This document shows, in pieces, positions 53,501-64,000 of a stretch of DNA of 64,000 nt. Position 1 is the stretch's first letter. Every line of letters begins with the position of its first letter. Below the pieces are notes generated by a model, which saw only the letters and a list, made by a program, of their open reading frames with translations, did not search any database and was not told where the DNA came from. The position numbers and the translations under genes were made by a program. This DNA comes from Camelus bactrianus. Its lineage: Eukaryota; Chordata; Mammalia; Artiodactyla; Camelidae. The DNA is taken from contig NC_133546.1 in NCBI RefSeq assembly GCF_048773025.1, forward strand, positions 88,789,816 through 88,853,815. The letters are read 5' to 3'.

Positions 53501-54572
53501 GAAACAGACTGAGAAACCAGAATAATTGTTTCCCCTGAAACCCGTTCCCTTTTTTGCTAGATGGACGAACGTCTCTCCACATGCTCAGTTCTGAGAGATA
53601 AGTGTGTGTGAAAGCCGTCCTTCACTTAGCTTGTTGGGAACACAAAGTTTCTTTTCACTTGCAAACTACACTCCATACATATATATGGGGAGGTACTATC
53701 TCCAACTCGGTTTTTACAGTGCAAAATGCAGGAACTTCAAACCGGCACTAGGAAACAGACTGAGAAACCAGAGTAAAAGTTTCTCCTGCAACCCGTTCTT
53801 TTTGTGCTAGATGAACGAACGTCTCTCCACATGCTCAGTTCTGAGAGATAATTGTGTGTGAAAGCCGTCCTTCACCTAGCTTGTTGGGAACACAAAGTTT
53901 CTTTTCACTTGCAAACTCCAATCCATACATATACATGGGGAGGTACTAGCTCAAACTCGGTTTTACAGTGCAAACTGCAGGAATTTCAAACCGGCACTAG
54001 GAAACAGACTGAGAAACCAGAGTAAAAGTTTCTCCTTCAACCCGTTCCCTTTGTGCTAGATGAACGAACGTCTCTCCACATGCTCAGTTTTGAGAGATAA
54101 GTGTGGGTGAAAGCCGTCCTTCACCTAGCTTGTTGGGAACACAAAGATTCTTTTCACTTGCAAACTCCACTCCATACATATATATGGGGAGGTACTAGCT
54201 CCAACTCGGTTTTACAGTGCAAACTGCAGGAATTTCAAACCGGCACTAGGAAACAGACTGAGAAACCAGAGTAAAAGTTTCTCCTGCAACCCGTTCCCTT
54301 TATGCTAGATGAACGAAAGTCTCTCCACATGCTCAGTTCTGAGAGATAAGTGTGTGTGAAAGCCGTAGTTCACCTAGCTTGTTGGGAACACAATGTTCCT
54401 TTTCACTTGCAAACTCCACTCCATAAATATATATGGGGAGGTACTATCTCCAACTCGGTTTTTACAGTGCAAAATGCAGGAAATTCAAACCGGCACTAGG
54501 AAACAGACTGAGAAACCAGAGTAAAAGTTTCTCCAGCAATCCGTTCCCTTTGTGCTAGATGAACGAACGTCT
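50600..54572 (+). repeat. 11-monomer period (2742 bp), partly diverged
   Basis: 50600-51830 matches 53342-54572 at offset 2742 with about fifteen differences in 1.2 kb by eye (about 98.8% identity). Between them (51830-53340) are monomers without a close partner. A private subfamily lives here: GGTTTTTACAG with one extra T and CAAAATGCAGG, at about 50968, 51717, 52220, 53711 and 54460. One monomer has an extra AT in the TA tract near 51935. Short frames at 50562, 50862, 51610, 53280 and 53604 are by-products. Confidence 0.8.
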
Positions 54573-56289
54573 CTCCTCATGCTCAGTTCTGAGAAATAAG
54601 TGTGTGTGAAAGCCGTCCTTCAGCTAGCTTGTTGGGAACACAAAGTTTCTTTTCAGTTGCAAAATCCACTCCATACATATATATGAGGAAGTACTAGCTC
54701 CAACTCGGTTTTACAGTGCAAACTGCAGGAACTTCAAACCGGCACTAGGAAACAGACTGAGAAGCCAGAGTAAAAGTTTCTCCTGCAAACCGTTCCTTAT
54801 ATGCTAGATGAACGAAAGTCTCTCCACATGCTCAGTTCTGAGAGATAAGTGTGGGTGAAAGCCGTCCTTCACCTAGCTTGTTGGGAACACAAAATTTCTT
54901 TTCACTTGCAAACTCCACTCCATACATATATATGGGGAGGTACTAGCTCCAACTCGGTTTTACACTGCAAACTGCAGGAACTTCAAACCGGCACTAGGAA
55001 ACAGACTGAGAAACCAGAGTAAAAGTTTCTCCTGCAACCCGTTCCCTTTATGCTAGTTGAACGAACGTCTCTCCACATGCTCATTTCTGAGAGATAAGTG
55101 TGTGTGAAACCCGACCTTCACATAGATTGTTGGGAACACAAAGTTTCTTTTCAGTTGCAAATTCCACTCCGTACATATATATGGGGAGGTACTAGCTCCA
55201 ACTCGGTTTTACAGTGAAAACTGCAGAAACTTCAAACCGGCACTAGGAAACAGACTGAGAAACCAGAGTAAAAGTTTCTCCTGCAACCCGTTCCCTTTTT
55301 GCTAGATGAACGAACGTCTCTCCACATGCTCAGTTCTGAGAGATAAGTGTGTGTGAAAGCCGTCCATCACCTAGCTTGTTGGGAACACATAGTTTCTTTA
55401 CACTTGCAAACTCCACTCCATACATTTATATGGGGAGGTAGTAGCTCCAACTCGGTTTTACAGTGAAAACTGCAGGAAAGTCAAACCGGCACTAGGAAAC
55501 AGACTGAGAAACCAGAGTAATAGTTTCTCCTGCAACCCGATCACTTTGTGCTGGATGAACGAACGTCTATCCACATGCTCAGTTCTGAGTGATAAGTGTG
55601 TGTGAAAGCCGTCCTTCACCAAGCTTGTTGGGAACACAAAGTTTCTTTTCAGTTGCAAACTCCTCTCCATACATATATATGGGTAGGTACTAGCTCCAAC
55701 TCGGTTTTACAGTGAAAACTGCAGGAACTTCAAACCGGCACTAGGAAACAGACTGAGAAACCAGAGTAAAAGTTTCTCCTGCAAATCGTTCCTTCTGTGC
55801 TAGATGAACGCACGTCTCTCCACATGCTCAGTTCTGAGATATAAGTGTGTGTGAAAGCCGTCCTTCACCCTGCTTGTTGGGAACACAAAGTTTCTTTTCA
55901 CTTGCAAACTCCACTCCATACATATATATGGGGTGGTACTAGCTCCAACTCGGTTTTACAGTGCAAACTGCAGGAATTTCTAACCGGCACTAGGAAACAG
56001 ACTGAGAAACCAGAGTAAAAGTTTCTCCAGCCACGCGCTCCCTTTGTGCTAGATGAACGAACGTCTCTCCACATGCTAAGATCTGAGAGATAAGTGTGGG
56101 TGAAAGCCGTCCTTCACCTTGCTTGTTGGGAACACAAAGATCCTTTTCAGTTGCAATCTCCACTCCATACATATATATGGGGAGGTACTAGCTCCAACTC
56201 GGTTTTACAGTGAAAACTGCAGGAACTTCAAACCGGCACTAGGAAACAGACTGAGAAACCAGAGTAAAAGTTTCTCCTGCAACCCGTTC
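54573..56289 (+). repeat. Diverged monomers without a long repeat partner
   Basis: About seven monomers with many singletons (TTCAGCTAGC, GAAGCCAGAG, TTCTGAGTGATAAG, CTTCACCCTGC, CAGCCACGCGCTCC). A weak partner relation at offset 2243 links 52.73-53.05 kb with 54.97-55.29 kb (GACCTTCAC, ATTCCACTCCG). This is the least homogeneous part of the window. Confidence 0.75.
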
Positions 56290-57408
56290 CCTTTGTGCAA
56301 GATGAACGAACGTCTCTCCACATGCTCAGTTCTGAGAGATAAGTGTGTGTGAAAGCCGTCCTTCACCTAGCTTGTTGGGAACACAAAGTTTCTTTTCACT
56401 TGCAAACTCCACTCCATACATACATATGGGGAGGTTCTAGCTCCAACTCTGTTTTACAGTGCAAACAGCAGGAACTTCAAACCGGCACTAGGAAACAGAC
56501 TGAGAAACCAGAGAAAAAGTTTCTCCTGCAACCAGTTCCCTTTGTGCTAGATGAACGAACGTCTCTCCACATGCTCATTTCTTAGAGATAAGTGTGGGTG
56601 AAAGCCGTCCTTCAACTAGCTTGTTGGGAACACAAAGTTTCTTTTCACTTGCCAAATCCACTCCATACATATTTATGGGGAGGTACTAGCTCCAACTCGT
56701 GTTTACAGTGAAAACTGCAGGAACTTCAAACCGGCACTAGGAAACAGACTGAGAAACCAGAGTAAAAGATTCTCCTGCAACCCGTTCCTTTTGTGCTAGA
56801 TGAACGAACGTCTCTCCACATGCTCAGTTCTGAGAGATAAGTGTGTGTGAAAGCCGTCCTTCACCTAGCTTGTTGGGAACACAAAGTTTCTTTTCACTTG
56901 CAAACTCCACTCCATACATATATATGGGGAGGTACTAGCTCCAACTCGGTTTTACAGTGCAAACTGCAGGAATTTCAAACCGGCACAAGGAAACAGACTG
57001 AGAAACCAGAGTAAAAATTTCCCCAGCAACCATTTCCCTTTGTGCTAGATGAACGAACGTCTCTCCACATGCTCATTTCTGAGAGATAAGTGTGGGTGAA
57101 AGCCGTACTTCAACTAGATTGTTGGGAACACAAAGATTCTTTTCACTTGCAAACGCCACTCCATACATATATATGGGGAGGTACTAGCTCCAAATCGGTT
57201 TTACAGTGCAAACTGCAGGAACTTCAAACCGGCACTAGGAAACAGACTGAGAAACTAGAGTAAAAGTTTCTCCTGCTTCCCGTTCCCTTTCTGCTAGATG
57301 AACGAACGTCTCTCCACATGCTCAGTTCTGAGAGATAAGTGTGTGTGAAAGCCGTCCTTCACCTAGTTTTTGGGAACACAAAGTTTCTTTTCAGTTGCAA
57401 ACTCCACT

Positions 57409-57424
57409 CCATACATATGTATGG
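57409..57424. other. Perfect 16 bp palindrome CCATACATATGTATGG
   Basis: The A to G change at the eleventh base pairs with the C at the sixth base, giving a perfect palindrome by the opposite route from the one at 2933. The same form is at 60644-60659 and 62632-62647. Confidence 0.85.
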
Positions 57425-57461
57425 GGAAGTACTAGCTCCAACTCGGTTTTACAGTGAAAAC

Positions 57462-58455
57462 TGCAGGAACTTCAAACCGGCACTAGGAAACAGACTGAGA
57501 AACCAGAGTAAAAGTTTCTCCTGCAAACCGTTCCTTTTGTGCTAGATGAACGAACGTCTCTCCACATGCTCAGTTCTGAGAGATAAGTGTGTGTGAAAGC
57601 CGTACTTCACCTAGCTTGTTGGGAACACAAAGTTTCTTTTCAGTTGCAATCCCCACTCCGTACATATATATGGGAAGGTACTAGCTCCAACTCGGTTTTA
57701 CAGTGCTAACTGCAGGAACTTCAAAACAGCACTAGGAAACAGACTGAGAAACCAGAGTAATAGTTTCTCCTGCAACCCGTTCCCTTTGTGCTAGATGAAC
57801 GAACGTCTCTCCACATGCTCAGTTCTAGAGATAAGTGTGTGTGAAAGCCGTCCTTCACCTAGCTTGTTGGGAAACAAAGTTTCTTTTCACTTGCAATCTC
57901 CACTCCATACATATATAAGGGGAGGTACAAGCTCCAACTCGGTTTTACAGTGAAAAGTGCAGGAACTTCAAACCGGCACTAGGAAACAGTCTGAGAAACC
58001 AGAGTAAAAGTTTCTCCTGCAACCATTTCCCTTTGTGCTAGATGAACGAACGTCTCTCCACATGCTCAATTCTGAGAGATAAGTGTGTGTGAAAGCCGTC
58101 CTTCACCTAGCTTGTTGGGAACACAAAGTTTCTTTTCACTTGCAAACTCCACTCCATACATATATATGGGGAGGTACTAGCTCCTACACGGTTTTAAAGT
58201 GAAAACTGCAGGAACTTCAAAGCGGCACTAGGAAACAGACTTAGAAACCAGAGAAAAAGTTCTGCCTGCAACCCGTTCACTTTGTGCTAGATGAACGAAC
58301 GTCTCTCCACATGCTCAGTTCTGAGAGAAAAGTGTGTGTGAAAGCCGTCTTTCAACTAGCTAGTTGGGAACACAAAGTTTCTTTTCACTTGCAAACTCCA
58401 CTCCATACATATATATGGGGAAGTACTAGCTCCTACTCGGGTTTACAGTGAAAAC
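57462..58455 (+). repeat. P cassette, copy 8 (m2 absent)
   Basis: m1 57462, m3 57711 (TTCTAG at 57823), m4 57958, m4' 58207. m2 is missing and m1 joins m3 directly, as in copies 9 and 10. These three therefore form a deletion lineage distinct from copies 1-4 and 7. The tract from about 56.9 to 58.4 kb matches about 62.13-63.6 kb at offset 5223 (21 monomers). Confidence 0.86.
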
Positions 58456-59381
58456 TACAGGAACTTCAAACCGGCACTAGGAAACAGACTGAGAAACCAG
58501 AGTAAAAGTTTCTCCTTCAACCCGTTCCCTTTGTGCTAGATGAACGAACGTCTCTCCACATGCTCGGTTCTGAGAGATATGTGTGGGTGAAAGCCGTCCT
58601 TCACCTAGCTTGTTGGGAACACAAAGTTCTTTTTCACTTGCAAACTCCACTCCATACATATATATGGGGAGGTACTAGCTCCAAATCGGTTTTACAGTGC
58701 TAACTGCAGGAACTTCAAACCAGCACTAGGAAACAGACTGAGAAACCAGAGTAAAAGTTTCTCTTGCAACACGTTCCTTTTATGCTAGATGAACGAAATT
58801 CTCTCCACATGCTCAGTTCTGAGAGATAAGTGTGTGTGAAAGCCGTCCTTCACCTAGCTTGTTGGGAACACAAAGTTTCTTTTCACTTGCAAACTCCACT
58901 CCATACATACATATGGGGAGGTTCTAGCTCCAACTCGGTTTTACAGTGCAAACAGCAGGAACTTCAAACCGGCACTAGGAAACAGACTGAGAAACCAGAG
59001 AAAAAGTTTCTCCTGCAACCCGTTCCCTTTGTGCTAGATGAACGAACGTCTCTCCACATGCTCATTTCTTAGAGATAAGTGTGGGTGAAAGCCGTCCTTC
59101 AACTAGCTTGTTGGGAACACAAAGTTTCTTTTCACTTGCAAAATCCACTCCATACGTATTTATGGGGAGGTACTAGCTCCAACTCGTGTTTACAGTGAAA
59201 ACTGCAGGAACTTCAAACCGGCACTAGGAAACAGACTGAGAAACCAGAGTAAAAGTTTCTCCTGCAACCCGTTCCTTTTGTGCTAGATGAACGAACATCT
59301 CTCATCATGCTCAGTTCTGAGAGATAAGTGTGTGTGAAAGCCGTCCTTCACCTAGCTTGTTGGGAACACAAAGTTTCTTTT

Positions 59382-60377
59382 CACTGGCAAACTCCACTCC
59401 ATACATATATATGGGGAGGTAGTAGCTCCAAATCAGTTTTACAGTGCAAATTGCAGGAACATCAAACCGGCACTAGGAAACAGACTGAGATACCAGAGTA
59501 AAAGTTTCTCCTGCAACCCGTTCCGTTTGTGCTAGATGAACGATCGTCTCTCCATATGCTCAGTTCTGAGAGATAAGTGTGTGTGAAAGCCGTCCTTCAC
59601 CTAGCTTGTTGGGAACACAAAGTTTCTTTTCACTTGCAAACTCCACTCCATACATATATATGGGGAGGTACTAGCTCCAACTCGGTTTTACAGTGCAAAC
59701 TGCAGGAATTTCAAACCGGCACAAGGAAACAGACTGAGAAACCAGAGTAAAAATTTCTCCAGCAACCATTTCCCTTTGTGCTAGATGATCGAACGTCTCT
59801 CCACATGCTCATTTCTGAGAGATAAGTGTGGGTGAAAGCCGTCCTTCACCTAGCTTGTTGGGAACACAAAGATTCTTTTCACTGGCAAACTCCACTCCTT
59901 ACATATATATGGGGAGGTAGTAGCTCCAAATCCGTTTTACAGTGCAAACTGCAGGAACATCAAACCGGCACTAGGAAACAGACTGAGATACCAGAGTAAA
60001 AGTTTCTCCTGCAACCCGTTCCGTTTGTGCTAGATGAACGATCGTCTCTCCATATGCTCAGTTCTGAGAGATAAGTGTGTGTGAGAGCCGTCCTTCACCT
60101 AGCTTGTTGGGAACACAAAGTTTCTTTTCACTTGCAAACTCCACTCCATACATATATATGGGGAGGTACTAGCTCCAACTCGGTTTTACAGTGCAAACTG
60201 CAGGAATTTCAAACCGGCACAAGGAAACAGACTGAGAAACCAGAGTAAAAATTTCTCCAGCAACCATTTCCCTTTGTGCTAGATGAACGAACGTCTCTCC
60301 ACATGCTCATTTCTGAGAGATAAGTGTGGGTGAAAGCCGTCCTTCACCTAGCTTGTTGGGAACACAAAGATTCTTTT
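59382..60377 (+). repeat. Two-monomer (498 bp) tandem duplication
   Basis: CACTGGCAAACTCC occurs at 59382 and 59880, and again at 61869. It is followed each time by GGTAGTAGCTCCAAATC, GGAACATCAAACC, GAGATACCAGAG and CGTTCCGTTTG. The first two are 498 bp apart, a dimer duplication. The third copy belongs to the eight-monomer repeat. Confidence 0.82.
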
Positions 60378-63300
60378 CACTTGCAAACGCCACTCCATAC
60401 ATATATATGGGGAGGTACTAGCTCCAAATCGGTTTTACAGTGCAAACTGCAGGAACTTCAAACCGGCACTAGGAAACAGACTGAGAAACCAGAGTAAAAG
60501 TTTCTCCTGCATCCCGTTCCCTTTGTGCTAGATGAACGAACGTCTCTCCACATGCTCAGTTCTGAGAGATAAGTGTGTGTGAAAGCCGTACTTCACCTAG
60601 CTTTTTGGGAACACAAAGTTTCTTTTCAGTTGCAAACACCACTCCATACATATGTATGGGGAGGTACTAGCTCCAACTCGGATTTACAGTGAAAACTGCA
60701 GGAACTTCAAACCGGCACTAGGAAACAGACTGAGAAACCAGAGTAAAAGTTTCTCCTGCAAACCGTTCCTTTTGTGCTAGATGATCGAACGTCTCTCCAC
60801 ATGCTCAGTTCTGAGAGATAAGTGTGTGTGAAAGCCGTACTTCACCTAGCTTGTTGGGAACACAAATTTTCTTTTCAGTTGCAAACTCCACTCCGTACAT
60901 ATATATGGGGAGGTACTAGCTCCAACTCGGTTTTACAGTGCTAACTGCAGGAACTTCAAAACAGCACTAGGAAACAGACTGAGAAACCAGAGTAAAAGTT
61001 TCTCCTGCAACCCGTTCCCTTTGTGCTAGATGAACGAACGTCTCTCCACATGCTCAGTTCTGGAGATAAGTGTGTGTGAAAGCCGTCCTTCACCTAGCTT
61101 GTTGGGAAACAAAGATTCTTTTCACTTGCAATCTCCACTCCATACATATATAAGGGGAGGTACAAGCTCCAAATCGGTTTTACAGTGAAAAGTGCAGGAA
61201 CTTCAAACCGGCACTAGGAAACAGTCTGAGAAACCAGAGTAAAAGTTTCTCCTGCAACCATTTCCCTTTGTGCTAGATGAACGAACGTCTCTCCACATGC
61301 TCAGTTCTGAGAGATAAGTGTGTGTGAAAGCCGTCCTTCACCTAGCTTGTTGGGAACACAAAGTTTCTTTTAACTTGCAAACTCCACTCCATACATATAT
61401 ATGGGGAGGTACTAGCTCCAACTCGGTTTTACAGTGAAAACTGCAGGAACTTCAAACCGGCACTAGGAAACTGACTGAGAAAAAAGAGTAAAAGTTTCTC
61501 CTGCAACCCGTTCCCTTTGTGCTAGATGAACGAACTTCTCTCCACATGCTCAGTTCTGAGAGATAGGTGTGTGTGAATCCGTCCTTCACCTATCTTGTTG
61601 GGAACACAAAGTTTCTTTTCACTTGCAAACTCCACTCCATACATATTTATGGGGAGGTACTAGCTCCAACTCGTGTTTACAGTGAAAACTGCAGGAACTT
61701 CAAACCGGCACTAGGAAACAGACTGAGAAACCAGAGTAAAAGTTTCTCCTGCAACCCGTTCCTTTTGTGCTAGATGAACGAACGTCTCTCCACATGCTCA
61801 GTTCTGAGAGAGAAGTGTGTGTGAAAGCCGTCCTTCACCTAGCTTGTTGGGAACACAAAGATTCTTTTCACTGGCAAACTCCACTCCATACATATATATG
61901 GGGAGGTAGTAGCTCCAAATCAGTTTTACAGTGCAAAATGCAGGAACATCAAACCGGCACTAGGAAACAGACTGAGATACCAGAGTAAAAGTTTCTCCTG
62001 CAACCCGTTCCGTTTGTGCTAGATGAACGATCGTCTCTCCACATGCTCAGTTCTGAGAGATAAGTGTGTGTGAAAGCCATCCTTCACCTAGCTTGTTGGG
62101 AACACAAAGCTTCTTTTCACTTGCAAACTCCACTCCATACATATATATGGGGAGGTACTAGCTCCAACTCGGTTTTACAGTGCAAACTGCAGGAATTTCA
62201 AACCGGCACAAGGAAACAGACTGAGAAACCAGAGTAAAAATTTCTCCAGCAATCATTTCCCTTTGTGCTAGATGAACGAACGTCTCTCCACATGCTCATT
62301 TCTGAGAGATAAGTGTGGGTGAAAGCCGTACTTCAACTAGATTGTTGGGAACACAAAGATTCTTTTCACTTGCAAACGCCACTCCATACATATATATGGG
62401 GAGGTACTAGCTCCAAATCGGTTTTACAGTGCAAACTGCAGGAACTTCAAACCGGCACTAGGAAACAGACTGAGAAACTAGAGTAAAAGTTTCTCCTGCA
62501 TCCCGTTCCCTTTGTGCTAGATGAACGAACGTCTCTCCACATGCTCAGTTCTGAGAGATAAGTGTGTGTGAAAGCCGTCCTACACCTAGTTTTTGGGAAC
62601 ACAAAGTTTCTTTTCAGTTGCAAACTCCACTCCATACATATGTATGGGGAAGTACTAGCTCCAACACGGTTTTACAGTGAAAACTGCAGGAACTTCAAAC
62701 CGGCACTAGGAAACAGACTGAGAAACCAGAGTAAAAGTTTCTCCTGCAAACCGTTCCTTTTGTGCTAGATGAACGAACGTCTCTCCACATGCTCAGTTCT
62801 GAGAGATAAGTGTGTGTGAAAGCCGTACTTCACCTAGCTTGTTTGGAACACAAAGTTTCTTTTCAGTTGCAATCCCCACTCCGTACATATATATGGGGAG
62901 GTACTAGCTCCAACTCGGTTTTACAGTGCTAACTGCAGGAACTTCAAAACAGCACTAGGAAACAGACTGAGAAACCAAAGTAATAGTTTCTCCTGCAACC
63001 CGTTCCCTTTGTGCTAGATGAACGAACGTCTCTCCACATGCTCAGTTCTAGAGATAAGTGTGTGTGAAAGCCGTCCTTCACCTAGCTTGTTGGGAAACAA
63101 AGTTTCTTTTCTCTTGCAATCTCCACTCCATACATATATAAGGGGAGGTACAAGCTCCAACTCGGTTTTACAGTGAAAAGTGCAGGAACTTCAAACCGGC
63201 ACTAGGAAACAGTCTGAGAAACCAGAGTAAAAGTTTCTCCTGCAACCATTTCCCTTTGTGCTAGATGAACGAACGTCTCTCCACATGCTCAATTCTGAGA

Positions 63301-63429
63301 GATAAGTGTGTGTGAAAGCCGTCCTTCACCTAGCTTGTTGGGAACACAAATTTTCTTTTCACTTGCAAACTCCACTCCATACATATATATGGGGAGGTAC
63401 TAGCTCCTACACGGTTTTAAAGTGAAAAC
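59880..63429 (+). repeat. 8-monomer unit in tandem, 1988-1989 bp
   Basis: 59880-61441 matches 61869-63429 at offset 1988-1989 (CACTGGCAAAC 59880 to 61869; ATACATATGTATGG 60646 to 62634; m3 mark 61058 to 63046). Each unit includes a P cassette lacking m2. This is the shortest clear higher-order period in the right flank. Confidence 0.82.
60697..61441 (+). repeat. P cassette, copy 9 (m1, m3, m4)
   Basis: m1 60697, m3 60946, m4 61193. The m3 mark is TTCTGGAGAT instead of TTCTAGAGAT at 61058, and m4' is absent. Lies 1988 bp before copy 10. Confidence 0.84.
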
Positions 63430-63678
63430 TGCAGGAACTTCAAAGCGGCACTAGGAAACAGACTTAGAAACCAGAGAAAAAGTTCCGCCTGCAACCCGTT
63501 CCCTTTGTGCTAGATGAACGAACGTCTCTCCACATGCTCAGTTCTGAGAGAAAAGTGTGTGTGAAAGCCGTCTTTCAACTAGCTTGTTGGGAACACAAAG
63601 TTTCTTTTAACTTGCAAACTCCACTCCATATATATATATGGGGAGGTACTAGCTCCAACTCGGTTTTACAGTGAAAAC
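62685..63678 (+). repeat. P cassette, copy 10 (m1, m3, m4, m4')
   Basis: m1 62685, m3 62934 (TTCTAG at 63046), m4 63181, m4' 63430 with AAAGCGGCAC and GTTCCGCCTGC. m2 is absent, as in copies 8 and 9. Confidence 0.86.
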
Positions 63679-64000
63679 TGCAGGAAATTCAAACCGGCAC
63701 TAGGAAACAGACTGAGAAACCAGAGTAAAAGTTTCTCCTGCAACCCGTTCCCTTTGTGCTAGATGAACGAACTTCTCTCCACATGCTCAGTTCTGAGAGA
63801 TAGGTGTGTGTGAAATCCGTCCTTCACCTATCTTGTTGGAAACACAAAGTTTCTTTTCACTTGCAAACTCCACTCCATACATATATATGGGGAAGTACTA
63901 GCTCCTACTCGCGTTTACAGTGAAAACTACAGGAACTTCAAACCGGCACTAGGAAACAGACTGAGAAACCAGAGTAAAAGTTTCACCTGCAACCCGTTCC
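63679..64000 (+). repeat. Array continues past the right edge
   Basis: One full and one partial monomer. CTCCTACTCGCG and AAAACTACAGG at 63923 match 58451 at offset 5472 (22 monomers), so one monomer was gained relative to the 21-monomer period. There is no sign of an array end here. Confidence 0.85.

Larger units (their letters stand above)
56290..59387 (+). repeat. 10-monomer (2487 bp) duplication flanking P copy 8
   Basis: 56290-56900 matches 58777-59387 at offset 2487 (shared marks: ATACATACATATGGG, GCAAACAGCAGG, TTTCTTAGAGATAAG, GTATTTATGG). Only about 2.5 monomers of each copy remain similar. The interval between includes P cassette copy 8. Frames at 56343-56585 and 58830-59072 come from this repeat. 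Confidence 0.8.
1..64000 (+). repeat. Satellite array of 249 bp monomers, about 257 copies
   Basis: The same block recurs end to end. Starting each monomer at its TGCAGG (the PstI-like CTGCAG site), copies begin at 1, 250, 499, 746 and 995, and the spacing stays 247-249 bp to the end of the window. Counting through the long repeats gives about 257 monomers at an average of 248.7 bp. All monomers run in the same direction. I found no inversion, mobile-element insertion or unique gap, so every stretch without a gene in this window is this satellite. Monomers differ mainly by scattered substitutions and 1-4 base indels. I recognise neither the family nor the species. Size and homogeneity fit centromeric or other heterochromatic satellite DNA, which is an inference. 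Confidence 0.98.

Noticed and set aside
1-64000. CRISPR array or other repeat-spacer system
   Set aside because: Repeat units are about 249 bp and contiguous; there are no unique spacers, no leader and no associated genes.
1-64000. Tandem RNA genes (5S rDNA, tRNA clusters)
   Set aside because: No 5S internal control region, no tRNA A/B box pair and no cloverleaf-like segment is visible in the monomer.
1-64000. Mobile element, viral fossil or LTR embedded in the array
   Set aside because: No break in the 247-249 bp phasing large enough to hold one, and no coding remnants or terminal repeats were seen.

Overview
The whole 64 kb window is one uninterrupted satellite-DNA array. It is about 257 head-to-tail copies of a monomer of about 249 bp (about 45% GC by hand count), all in the same orientation. 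I see no gene, RNA gene, transposon, inversion or unique-sequence gap. Every open reading frame is 81 codons or shorter and is a recurring translation of the monomer. A large, homogeneous, tandem array of this kind points to a eukaryotic centromeric, pericentromeric or other heterochromatic block. I do not recognise the monomer and cannot name the organism.

Layout. (1) 1-2183: a four-monomer cassette, called P here, then monomers related to the next block. (2) 2184-15105: three near-identical higher-order units of 18, 17 and 17 monomers. (3) 15106-22637: a 21-monomer (5224 bp) period whose second copy is partial, with P cassettes at 15176 and 20400. (4) 22638-24450: an extended P cassette and a two-monomer tandem. 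(5) 24450-36377: a 10-monomer partial unit, then two 19-monomer units (4724 bp each). (6) 33321-48738: two 31-monomer units (7708 and 7710 bp); the first overlaps the end of block 5. (7) 48739-64000: a more diverged flank with shorter and less perfect duplications (11, 10, 21 and 8 monomers) and four more P cassettes.

The sequence reads as a record of repeated unequal exchange or local amplification. Large units differ by well under 1% within the left and central blocks and by about 1% or more in the right flank, so homogenisation looks younger on the left and in the centre. Two sequence-level points stand out. The 249 bp monomer looks like a decayed dimer of a unit of about 124 bp. Each monomer also carries two adjacent short dyad symmetries, one around CCATACATATATATGG and one around GGAGGTACTAGCTCC; in several variants single changes turn one of them into a perfect palindrome. 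There are no protein genes to link into a pathway. Any function would lie in chromatin, DNA structure or satellite transcription, and the sequence alone does not show it.
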